A stretch of DNA of 48,436 nucleotides. Origin: Lachnospiraceae bacterium. Its GTDB lineage: Bacteria > Bacillota > Clostridia > Lachnospirales > Lachnospiraceae. Of the stretch, positions 1 to 7,311 are shown piece by piece. Location of the stretch: NCBI GenBank assembly GCA_022781925.1, contig JALESO010000016.1, positions 1 through 48,436 on the forward strand, in the 5' to 3' direction. Each line of letters begins with the position of its first letter. Position 1 is the stretch's first letter. A model generated the notes under the pieces. The model was given only the letters and a program-made list of their open reading frames with translations, was not told the origin of the DNA and searched no databases. Position numbers and translations under genes: made by a program.

Positions 1-24
1 AAAATATTATATAAAAATGTACAG

Positions 25-147
<123 letters not shown>

Positions 148-208
148 TTAAGCCGCATCAATTATCATAGAAGATCTGAATTTACAGAAAAAATTTCACA
201 CCGTCGAG

Positions 209-255
209 AAAACAGGTGAAGGGATACAAAAATCCCCGAACCTGTTTTTCTTGTT
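209..255 (-). terminator. Hairpin terminator after cbiZ
   Basis: Arms 209-217 (AAAACAGGT) and 240-248 are perfect complements, with an inner GGGAT/ATCCC pairing. T-rich tracts flank both sides, so it may work in both directions. It lies just past the 3' end of the minus-strand cbiZ gene. Confidence 0.6.
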
Positions 256-306
256 TTTAGAGAAAAGGTCACTCCCGCTGGCAACACTTCTGCTTTTCTC
301 ATAGTC

Positions 307-1434
307 TCAGCATTTATGATATATCCAATCCACCAGACAATCCCCATAACGATCCACCAGCCACGCAATCGCATCCTCAGTATCCACAGCATCCCCCGGC
401 TGTATTTCCTCACAGGATTTCCAGCATTGCACCGGCATTCCCGCCAGCTGCAAAATTTGTTTTGCCGCCTCAGAAGCTTCCTTTACTCCCAGCATTCCCC
501 AGTCCATCTGATCCAGCAGATGTGCAAAAAGAGACGTATATGTCACAAGCCGGTCATCTCTTTTTATCCGGTCAAGACAGGTCACAAAATCCGACCACTT
601 CCCAACCGGCTGCTGCCGTTCCTTACAAAGCTTCTGATACCTCTCCCAGAGATGATCCCGGGTAATTCCAAAGCGATCCATCCGGTTCAGTATATCATGC
701 TGATACTCCGGTCCCATATAGCAATGATTATACAGAGCCTGCTTCACTGCTTTCTTTACAACAAGTCCTATGTATTCGCCCAATTTACAATGTTTTCCCG
801 CATTTGTCAGGTAAACCGGAGACTCCGGATTGCTGATAACGATCGTGCCGTCCGTTCCGGAACCGGTGGCAAGCCCATGAGAGTAGCGGCTCGGCGCCAG
901 AAGTTCCTGCACGGCAGCCGTCTTTGCCTCTGTACAGGTCACCAGCGCATTTACCAACGCCCCCGGTGCCAGATCGGCATCAATATGAAGCATGATATTG
1001 ATCGTTCCGGACATCACTTCAAAATAATTGCCGGCACGTTCATGCCAGGTCGTCGGATCCCCCACCCGCACCGCATTCACGTTGATTCCCGCTGTAACGA
1101 TCGCCGTGACCGTAAAATCTTCATATTTCATATATTCAATCGCCGCATTCTCCATATGTGCAGCAGTAGAAAGACCGGTACAGGTTTTCGGATCCAACCC
1201 AAGCTGCTTTGACGCAAGCAGCTCCATATGTTTTTCATAAGTTTCTGCCTCAATATCGCAGGGCATTCCCCCGCCCGGATTACAGTCATTGTTAAACACC
1301 GCCGTCAGATCCCGGCGGAGTCCACCGTTATTCGGCCCTGTACTCAGCACATCCCTTGCCCCCGCAAACCGCAGAACCAGTGACTTTTTATAATGATGTA
1401 ATTCATCGCCCCCCGGAAAATCCAGTATCTTCAT
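307..1434 (-). CDS. cbiZ: Adenosylcobinamide amidohydrolase (CbiZ family) with C-terminal extension
   Basis: This 375-residue cytoplasmic protein should cleave the aminopropanol side chain of adenosylcobinamide to give cobyric acid, a step in corrinoid salvage and remodelling. Seen in the sequence: LSTAAHMENAAI near residue 90, then VGDPTTWHE, GTINIMLHIDADLAPGALV, TEAKTAAVQEL, SRYSHGLATGSGTDGTIV. Together these form the CbiZ core, in roughly the first 230 residues. The remaining 145 or so residues are an extension I do not recognise; CbiZ proteins I know are mostly shorter. The start is the first ATG, with an AAGGAAA ribosome binding site. The corrinoid methyltransferase operon at 30-33 kb gives a use for salvaged corrinoid. 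No cobalamin riboswitch was recognised upstream. Confidence 0.85.
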   Translation of the reverse strand: MKILDFPGGDELHHYKKSLVLRFAGARDVLSTGPNNGGLRRDLTAVFNNDCNPGGGMPCDIEAETYEKHMELLASKQLGLDPKTCTGLSTAAHMENAAIEYMKYEDFTVTAIVTAGINVNAVRVGDPTTWHERAGNYFEVMSGTINIMLHIDADLAPGALVNALVTCTEAKTAAVQELLAPSRYSHGLATGSGTDGTIVISNPESPVYLTNAGKHCKLGEYIGLVVKKAVKQALYNHCYMGPEYQHDILNRMDRFGITRDHLWERYQKLCKERQQPVGKWSDFVTCLDRIKRDDRLVTYTSLFAHLLDQMDWGMLGVKEASEAAKQILQLAGMPVQCWKSCEEIQPGDAVDTEDAIAWLVDRYGDCLVDWIYHKC

Positions 1435-1696
1435 AATTCATTATATTTCCTTCTCACATTTTGTATTTTCAAATAATTGTTTCAACCTTTGTTGAACCCC
1501 TTTGGCTCAGGCAGCCCGTTTCTTCCATTATTATATCTACACCGCCTGATAAACACAAGATTTTACATTTGAATGAAGATTTTATATCCAAATATATCCG
1601 AATGAATATAGTAGAAAAAAGTATGAAAAGCATTTATAATAGAAAAAATAAAAGATACCACTAACAAAAATTATGAATCAGCATTGGAGGTTTTCC

Positions 1697-3130
1697 ATGA
1701 CAGAAAAAAGCTTATTTTCGGGCGAATCAAAAAGTATTGAATACAAAGTTACCGTACCGAAAAAAAGTGACAAATACATGAAAACAGTGGTTGCATTTGC
1801 CAATGGCAGAGGTGGAAAAATCATTTTTGGCATTGACGATAAAACATTAGAAGTAGTTGGCATGGATGAAGATAATATTTTCAAAACTATGGATGCCATC
1901 ACAAATGCAATTTCTGATTCCTGCGAACCGCGAATTCGTCCGGAGGTAACATTACAGACAATAAATAATAAAACGGTAATCATTGTTGAAATACTCCCCG
2001 GTGCTTTGCGCCCTTACTATATCAAATCCGAAGGCATAATAAACGGAACGTATGTAAGAGTATCCGGAACTACGAGACCGATTGAAGGATATATGCTGAA
2101 AGAATTGATCCTTGAAGGGCAAAACCGATATTTTGACAGTGAACCATGCAGAGAATTGACCGTCACGGATGAGGATATTCAAAACCTTTGCCAAACCATG
2201 AAAGAAACAGCGATTAAAAACACATGGCAGGACAGCGAAAAAGCAAAGATTAAAGACATTACCAAAAACACCTTGCTGTCGTGGGGCGTCCTGGCAGAGA
2301 TTCAGGGAGAAATTTTTCCGACAAATGCTTATGCACTCCTGACCGGAAAGATGCACATGCAGCCAATCATACAATGCGGGCTTTTTAAAGGAACGGACAG
2401 AGCCTATTTTGTAGACAGACGGGAATTTGATGGTCCGATTCAAGATCAGGTAGATGCTGCCTATCAATATGTGCTGGAAAAGATCAACATGGGCATGCAG
2501 ATCCATGGCATTTACCGACAGGATGTGTACGAATTACCAACCGACAGTGTCCGTGAGCTGATTGCAAATGCCGTTGCACATAGAAGTTATCTGGAACCAG
2601 GAAATATACAGGTTGCAATATTCGATGATCGACTGGAAATAACTTCACCGGGAATGTTATTAAACAACGTATCCATTAAAAAAATGAAAGAAGGATATTC
2701 CAAACCACGAAATCCGGCAATCGCAAATGCCTTTGCATATATGAAAATCATCGAAAAATGGGGAACCAGTATTCCGAGAGTTTTCCAGGAATGTAAGGAA
2801 TATGGTTTACCGGAGCCCGCACTGATTGATTTTGACGGTGATTTTCGGGTAAATATGTACCGACGTACACCACAGGTAAGTGAAAATACGGTTACAGAAA
2901 AGGTAACAGATAGGGTTACAGATAAGGTTATAGATAAGGTTACAGATATTGAAAAAAATATTTTAAATTTAATTTCAGAAAAACCAGAAATCACAACATC
3001 CTGTCTGGCCGATTCATTATCAGTCAGCAGAAAAACTATTTCAAAATATATAAAATCGTTAAAAGAAAAGGGGATAATAGAACGAATTGGTTCTGACCGA
3101 AAAGGCTATTGGAAATTTCATCAGCACTAA
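1697..3130 (+). CDS. AlbA_2/HATPase-type putative transcriptional regulator
   Basis: This 477-residue protein is of the AlbA_2 (Schlafen-type) plus HATPase_c_4 family, often annotated as an ATP-binding or transcriptional regulator. The N-terminus (ESKSIEYK, then FANGRGGKIIFGIDD) is the AlbA_2 domain. The middle (ELIANAVAHRSYLEPGNIQV, then LEITSPG) is the GHKL-like ATP-binding part. The C-terminus is a helix-turn-helix (CLADSLSVSRKTISKYIKSL). Between them is a heptad-like stretch, VTEKVTDRVTDKVIDKVTD, probably helical. The start at 1697 is chosen because GGAGG at 1686-1690 sits six bases upstream; a longer frame from 1673 lacks such a site. It is a lone gene and its target is unknown. Confidence 0.8.
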   Translation: MTEKSLFSGESKSIEYKVTVPKKSDKYMKTVVAFANGRGGKIIFGIDDKTLEVVGMDEDNIFKTMDAITNAISDSCEPRIRPEVTLQTINNKTVIIVEILPGALRPYYIKSEGIINGTYVRVSGTTRPIEGYMLKELILEGQNRYFDSEPCRELTVTDEDIQNLCQTMKETAIKNTWQDSEKAKIKDITKNTLLSWGVLAEIQGEIFPTNAYALLTGKMHMQPIIQCGLFKGTDRAYFVDRREFDGPIQDQVDAAYQYVLEKINMGMQIHGIYRQDVYELPTDSVRELIANAVAHRSYLEPGNIQVAIFDDRLEITSPGMLLNNVSIKKMKEGYSKPRNPAIANAFAYMKIIEKWGTSIPRVFQECKEYGLPEPALIDFDGDFRVNMYRRTPQVSENTVTEKVTDRVTDKVIDKVTDIEKNILNLISEKPEITTSCLADSLSVSRKTISKYIKSLKEKGIIERIGSDRKGYWKFHQH

Positions 3131-3176
3131 TTAATTATCAACAATCCCCCTTATCCATTTGCCAGCACGAATCACA

Positions 3177-3219
3177 AAAGGCGGTATTCTGTCGGAATTT
3201 CCTTCAGAATATCGCCTTT
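3177..3219 (+). terminator. Convergent-gene hairpin
   Basis: A 15-bp stem (3177-3191 with 3205-3219, one G-T pair) lies between the convergent AlbA_2 gene and the LysR gene. AAA and TTT lie at its feet but there is no long T tract, so it is only a probable bidirectional terminator. Confidence 0.5.
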
Positions 3220-3325
3220 GCTACCTTATCTTCAAACTGATACCAATTACTGATTCTGCTAAATCCTCGCCTATCTTTCGACATCATCTCTGATACGATA
3301 CGCAGACACACTGCCAATCCCAATC

Positions 3326-4216
3326 TCACCTCTCCGGTGTCGCCTTACAGATCCCGGACTCCACCGCATAAGCAATAAACTTTTTCACCGCCGGAGATGC
3401 CTGCGCGATAGAGGGCAGTGCGATCCCCATCTCAATATAATGCTCCGGCACCGTCGGCAGCGTCACGATATCCCGGCTGGTCCGCGTCGGAATACTGATC
3501 TCGTTCATAATACTGATCCCCAGACCTTTTTCGATCATGGCAATCGCTGTAAAGGAATCAAAGGTTGACAGATAGACGTCCGGTTTCACATGCACCTCAT
3601 CCAGCATATCAAATACATCCTGATCCTGTCCGTGCTCCGGCATGATAAACCGCTCATAACGACAGGCTTCCACCGGAAACACATCGTTTTTCGCCATGGG
3701 ATGATCCGTCGGCAGCACCGCCACCATACGATCTTTCATCAGCGGCAGCCAGTCATAATTGATCGTATCCGAACAGTTGAAAAACGCAAGGTTCACCGTT
3801 CGTTCATCCAGATATTGCAGAATATCCTGCTGCGTGCCCTCATACAGCTGAATACGGATATTCGGATATTTTTTCTGAAATCCGCTGATCAGCGACGGCA
3901 TCCACACTGCCGCCAGACACTGATACGCAGCGATGTTGATCGTACCGATGGACAGCCCACGCATTTCCGATGCAGTCTGAAACAACCGGTTTTCCGATTC
4001 CAGAATTTCACGGATCGTCGGCCGCAGACGACGTCCTTCCTGCGTCAGACTGACCCCTTTTTTGCTGCGATAGAGCAGTGTAAATCCCAGTTCTTCCTCC
4101 AACGCCTTGATCAACTGACTGACCCCGGAGGGCGTATACCCCAGTTCTTCCGCCGCATTCTTGATACTTCCGGTCTCCGCCGCACTCAAAAAAGCCTGAT
4201 ATCTTGATGTATCCAT
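3326..4216 (-). CDS. LysR-family transcriptional regulator
   Basis: This 296-residue LysR-type regulator has an N-terminal winged helix (MDTSRYQAFLSAAETGSIKN, AAEELGYTPSGVSQLIKALE) and a periplasmic-binding-like effector domain (IGTINIAAYQCLAAVWMP, then LAFFNCSD). I chose the ATG at 4216 because a GGGGG tract lies six bases upstream; an in-frame start 16 codons earlier lacks one. It is transcribed away from the DtxR-like gene at 4471 with about 255 bp between them. LysR proteins often regulate divergent neighbours, but nothing in the sequence shows that here. The effector is unknown. Confidence 0.85.
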   Translation of the reverse strand: MDTSRYQAFLSAAETGSIKNAAEELGYTPSGVSQLIKALEEELGFTLLYRSKKGVSLTQEGRRLRPTIREILESENRLFQTASEMRGLSIGTINIAAYQCLAAVWMPSLISGFQKKYPNIRIQLYEGTQQDILQYLDERTVNLAFFNCSDTINYDWLPLMKDRMVAVLPTDHPMAKNDVFPVEACRYERFIMPEHGQDQDVFDMLDEVHVKPDVYLSTFDSFTAIAMIEKGLGISIMNEISIPTRTSRDIVTLPTVPEHYIEMGIALPSIAQASPAVKKFIAYAVESGICKATPER

Positions 4217-4343
4217 AGCAACCCCCTGTTTATATCTATCATCTGCATAGTTTATGTATTTCAACCCGTTATTTTAACCTTCCTGTCCTCATTATATCCG
4301 TATCCCCTCCCAAACTCAAGAAATACATCATAAGTAAAAACCA

Positions 4344-4373
4344 TTGACAAAACAGATTTTCCCTGTTTATAAT
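4344..4373 (+). promoter_or_regulatory. Sigma-A promoter of the first DtxR-like gene
   Basis: TTGACA at 4344-4349 and TATAAT at 4368-4373 are both perfect consensus hexamers, 18 bp apart. The transcript would carry a leader of roughly 90 bases before the ATG at 4471. Confidence 0.75.
4350..4368. promoter_or_regulatory. Palindrome filling the -35/-10 spacer
   Basis: AAACAG-N7-CTGTTT occupies exactly the spacer between the two promoter hexamers, touching both. This is the classic position for a repressor operator. The sequence differs from the TTAG-N6-CTAA sites downstream, so a different regulator may bind. Confidence 0.45.
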
Positions 4374-4382
4374 TTACTCAGA

Positions 4383-4403
4383 TCCGCCGAAGCGGAAATT
4401 TTT
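4383..4403 (+). terminator. Short terminator-like hairpin in the leader
   Basis: TCCGC-CGAA-GCGGA (4383-4396) is followed by AATTTTTTT. The hairpin is short but has a stable-type tetraloop. It lies between the promoter and the start codon of the DtxR-like gene, so it could attenuate that transcript. Confidence 0.4.
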
Positions 4404-4414
4404 TTGCGCAATGA

Positions 4415-4448
4415 TTAGATGTAACTAATTTTTTATAGATATTACTAA
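4415..4448. promoter_or_regulatory. Two TTAG-N6-CTAA operator-like sites, 20-bp period
   Basis: TTAG-ATGTAA-CTAA (4415-4428) is followed exactly 20 bp later by ATAG-ATATTA-CTAA (4435-4448). They lie just before the ribosome binding site of the DtxR-like gene. The same motif and period recur before the NEAT genes at 6929 and 20166. Confidence 0.6.
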
Positions 4449-4470
4449 GTCTTTTGTAGCGGAGGAAACC

Positions 4471-5412
4471 ATGATCACAGACACAAAAGCAAATACACAC
4501 AATCACAAATCCACAAACCACGGGCTGACCCAGGACGCTTCCTTTTCCCAGCAGGAGCTGGAGGAAGATCTGCTGGAAACCCTCTATGGCTGGTGGAAAG
4601 AGGGCCGTTCCGTGGAAACCACGCAGCTCTGTCTGTCCATGAACATCAGCCAGCAGAAGCTGCACACCCTGGCAGATCAGATGGTCGCACACGGTTATCT
4701 GGAAAAAAGAGACAACTGGGAATCCATGAAGCTGACCCCATATGGCAAAGATCAGGGAGCAGAATGTCTGGAGCGCCACCAGTACCTGACACAGTTTCTT
4801 CAGATGATCTGTGGGCTGGACAAGGAACAGGCCGAGGAAAACGCCTGCCGCATGGAGCATGTGGTGGACACCGACGTGATGCACGGCATCCGGGATTATC
4901 TGAAATACGGCGACCACTATGACCGCATGATAAAAAACCTCAACCTTCTTACATTATATAAAGAAGGTTCTTACTGGTTCCGGGGCGAAATCTATGACAC
5001 GAACCAGCGCTATCCGCGGATTCTGGCGCAGGAAGACCGCTTGTATGAAGAAAACATTCTGCTGGAAGTGCACGAAAACCGCAGTTTCATCTATCTGCAG
5101 ACGAAAGAATGTCAAAACACAGCAGCCACACTGTCAGCATCCGACCGGACAACTCGAACATCCCACGCTGCAACGCTGACACCGGATTCCGAACAGCATT
5201 CCCCGCTGCCAAATCTCTGGTATCTGCAAAATGGCACCTGGAAGCTTGCCGAGGACACCGCAAAAGGGATCCAGATCCCGGCGGATTCCTTTGAATTCAC
5301 CATCGGGGCCACCGACATTATCCGGGAGGGCACGCTGATGATTGGCTTTACCGATGCCATCCGGCTGCCGGAAGAAGAAGACTGCCGGGAACTGAACATA
5401 CACATTTGGTAA
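4471..5412 (+). CDS. DtxR-family metal-dependent regulator with unusual C-terminal domain
   Basis: This 313-residue protein has a DtxR/MntR-like N-terminal half: winged helix at about 33-100 and dimerisation/metal domain at about 100-150. The cluster ENACRMEHV puts Cys126, Glu129 and His130 where DtxR has Cys102, Glu105 and His106; His103 matches the other conserved His, and EDLLE (33-37) matches the N-terminal ligand region. That Cys pattern is DtxR/IdeR-like (iron) rather than MntR-like. Residues 150-313 are not an SH3 or FeoA domain I recognise; the segment contains a Thr/Ser-rich linker and ends in LNIHIW. GGAGG lies five bases before the ATG. It opens the haem island and probably regulates it, and itself through the sites at 4415-4448. 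Confidence 0.75.
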   Translation: MITDTKANTHNHKSTNHGLTQDASFSQQELEEDLLETLYGWWKEGRSVETTQLCLSMNISQQKLHTLADQMVAHGYLEKRDNWESMKLTPYGKDQGAECLERHQYLTQFLQMICGLDKEQAEENACRMEHVVDTDVMHGIRDYLKYGDHYDRMIKNLNLLTLYKEGSYWFRGEIYDTNQRYPRILAQEDRLYEENILLEVHENRSFIYLQTKECQNTAATLSASDRTTRTSHAATLTPDSEQHSPLPNLWYLQNGTWKLAEDTAKGIQIPADSFEFTIGATDIIREGTLMIGFTDAIRLPEEEDCRELNIHIW

Positions 5413-5531
5413 AACCCAGAATTACTATATATCTGGTAAAAACAGAAACCACATACCGGACTTTACGGAAAACAGCCCCATCCCATTACATTTACTTTAT
5501 CTGAGTATTTATTTTATCTGAGGAAAAAATA

Positions 5532-6365
5532 ATGGACACAAAGAAACCTACCAAACGGAAAATCAGACCTACCATGCAGCAGCTTGGCTACCTGTCCGAA
5601 CTGCTCCAGACAGGCAACGGCCGCGGTGCCTTAGGACAGATCGCAGAGACCTGCGGCGTAAACCACAGCTCCGTGGTCCGCTATCTCAAGACCTGTGTGG
5701 AAAACGGTTACCTGAACCCGGATTACTCCTTTACAAAAAGCGGACTCGCCTACATCCAGAGTTATCAACAGCTCATCGAAGAGCTGCGGATGTATCTGCG
5801 CCGCATCGGGATTCCGGATCAGGAGCTGGACGAAAACGTGCGCGACATGGTGGAAAACATGGACTACTACACGCTGTCCTCCATGATCCGCAACGATCTG
5901 AAAATGAAAAACGTATACAGCGTCGAAAAACAAAAACATGTTACCACCAACTTCATCGGAGAGATCCTGCGCTACGGCAACTTCAAAGTGCAGTTCATGA
6001 TCTACCGCATGTCGGAAGCAGGCGGCGGCCCTTCCATGGCAGACCGTGGATTTGAAAAACCCGCCAACTTAAAACACAACAAACGTGGAAGCTGGCTTGA
6101 GCTGAAAATCTGCGACATGAACGCTCACTCCCGGGGCAACGGCGAGAACATGATCGGCCATATGAAATCCCTGAAATACGAGCAGAGCGGCGTCATGCAC
6201 GAAGCCGATATCCGCGACAACATCGTCCGGATCCCACTCCAGGCCTGCAGATACCATTGCAGCCAAGGCGGTGCCGTCCGGGGCATGATCCCCATCACCC
6301 TGACCTGCAGCGTCGGCAGAACCCACATGCCGGAGAGCACCGCACTCCTTATCTTCTGGTTATAA
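5532..6365 (+). CDS. DtxR-like regulator lacking metal ligands
   Basis: This 277-residue protein is a paralogue-like companion of the upstream gene. It has a winged helix (ALGQIAETCGVNHSSVVRYL, about 33-55) and a helical region where the metal site would be. The expected C-x-x-E-H reads DENVRDMVENMD instead, so on my hand alignment Cys, Glu and His become Arg104, Val107 and Glu108; the N-terminal EDYLE-type motif is also absent. The C-terminal 130 or so residues (CRYHCSQGGAVRGM, ending ALLIFWL) may match the unknown C-terminal domain of the 4471 protein, both ending in a hydrophobic strand. It could sense something other than a divalent metal, or act by heterodimerising. Upstream are two TTTATCTGAG direct repeats (5503-5530) but no TTAG-N6-CTAA site. 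Confidence 0.6.
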   Translation: MDTKKPTKRKIRPTMQQLGYLSELLQTGNGRGALGQIAETCGVNHSSVVRYLKTCVENGYLNPDYSFTKSGLAYIQSYQQLIEELRMYLRRIGIPDQELDENVRDMVENMDYYTLSSMIRNDLKMKNVYSVEKQKHVTTNFIGEILRYGNFKVQFMIYRMSEAGGGPSMADRGFEKPANLKHNKRGSWLELKICDMNAHSRGNGENMIGHMKSLKYEQSGVMHEADIRDNIVRIPLQACRYHCSQGGAVRGMIPITLTCSVGRTHMPESTALLIFWL

Positions 6366-6423
6366 CCCGGCAACCTTATTCAGCTTTATTGCAAAACAAT
6401 TAAAAATCGAAAAAAAATTTTCC

Positions 6424-6536
6424 AAAACGCAGAAAAACGAAAACTCTTGTAATACAAGGCGTCAGCCCCTTTTACATTTCGTGCACGCCATGCACGAAAC
6501 ACGAAAAAAGAATTGACACACGTTTTTCTGCGTTTT
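6424..6536. repeat. 16-bp perfect inverted repeat pair spanning the NEAT promoter
   Basis: AAAACGCAGAAAAACG at 6424-6439 has its exact reverse complement at 6521-6536. The second copy fills the -35/-10 spacer and touches the -10 hexamer. The pair encloses the GTGCAC palindrome and the -35. It could be two operators for a looping regulator, or the arms of a cruciform. Confidence 0.6.
6477..6499. promoter_or_regulatory. GTGCA palindrome upstream of -35
   Basis: TTTCGTGCA-N5-TGCACGAAA ends 13 bp before the TTGACA. A closely similar palindrome stands at the same place before the giant NEAT gene (19988-20020), so it is probably a shared operator or activator site. Confidence 0.6.
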
Positions 6537-6541
6537 ATATT
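6513..6541 (+). promoter_or_regulatory. Promoter of the NEAT-Shp-ABC operon
   Basis: TTGACA (6513-6518), a 17-bp spacer and TATATT (6536-6541). The leader to the ATG at 6929 would be about 380 bases, long enough to hold the operator sites and tandem repeats listed separately. Confidence 0.7.
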
Positions 6542-6647
6542 ATTTTTGTTAGGTATGACTTATTTTTAGTAGTCATCACATGTGACTGTTCAGAATGCAG
6601 CAAAATAAAGAGGGCGCTGAATGAGTTGCATTTTTTGTATGTATGGG

Positions 6648-6701
6648 TTAGATATATCTAATATTTATTAGTATCTCGATTTATATATTAGTAACATCTA
6701 A
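6648..6701. promoter_or_regulatory. Phased TTAG-N6-CTAA operator array
   Basis: TTAG-ATATAT-CTAA (6648-6661) and TTAG-TAACAT-CTAA (6688-6701) are perfect sites 40 bp apart. A half-site TTAG stands exactly midway at 6668. The 20-bp period is the same as before genes 4471 and 20166, which suggests cooperative binding on one face of the helix. The lengths of arm and spacer fit a dimeric DtxR-like repressor, but this is inference. Confidence 0.65.
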
Positions 6702-6782
6702 TACCAAAATACATACTTTTATTAATTTTCATTTTTTATAATGACGAATGACCGTTTTTACTCATGATACTTATTATAGCAA

Positions 6783-6824
6783 CCATGATCTGGCAGCCAT
6801 GATCTAATCGTCATGATCTAACAG
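6783..6824. repeat. Three 14-bp tandem repeats in the NEAT leader
   Basis: Units at 6783-6796, 6797-6810 and 6811-6824 share the core CATGATCT. A partial TCATGAT lies nearby upstream and TCAT follows. They lie about 100 bases before the start codon, after the operator array. Function unknown: a regulator site array or a leader RNA element. Confidence 0.6.
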
Positions 6825-6928
6825 TCATATTCACAAAATAATCATTATCAAACCTGAATCATCAATTTTTTCAGAAACGATACAGAAACGATATAAGCTA
6901 AGAACTTCTTACAGAAAGGTGGAAAAAC

Positions 6929-7273
6929 ATGTTCAACAAAGCAAAACAGAAAATGATGCGCGGCTTATCCCTGGCGATCGCCGGCATCCTGTGTGTGGGC
7001 GTCATCCCTGCGAATGTACATGCTGAGTCAACTGCAGATCATACACAGCTCACCGCACTGATCCAGGAAGCACAGAAATTGGATGTTTCTTCCTATTCCG
7101 ATGAAACCAACGCCTTCTTCCAGGCAGCCATCGCTTCCGCACAGGAGACCGATGCCAATGCCGATGCCACGCAGGAAGCCGTGGACGCACAGGCGCAGCT
7201 CCTGATCGACACCTCCAAAGCACTGGTGGAAAATCCGATCCGAACACCCTCTACACCGGTGATTACACCGTAG
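6929..7273 (+). pseudogene. 5' fragment of a frameshifted NEAT surface protein gene
   Basis: These 114 codons give a signal peptide (MFNKAKQKMMRG, a hydrophobic core, cleavage near VHAES) and a helical FIVAR-like segment (QLTALIQEAQKL to AQLLIDTSKALVE). The frame then runs into a premature stop. At 7230-7233 there are four A residues; a fifth would keep the frame open straight into the NEAT domain that continues in another frame (SDPNTLYTGDYTVEG). The ribosome binding site AAAGGTGG is good. Read as the N-terminus of one original gene ending at 9093, now split by a one-base deletion, by a variable homopolymer, or by a sequence error. Confidence 0.75.
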
Positions 7274-7311
7274 AAGGCAAGCTGCTGCAGGAGACCAGCG
7301 ACAGCGCCTCC

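Noticed and set aside
316..1212. Long open frame on the + strand opposite cbiZ
   Set aside because: It is antisense to a clear CbiZ protein, has low-complexity His/Arg/Ile-rich content and no ribosome binding site.
1435..1696. Cobalamin riboswitch upstream of cbiZ
   Set aside because: I found no B12-box-like conserved core in the gap; the sequence is short and AT-rich.
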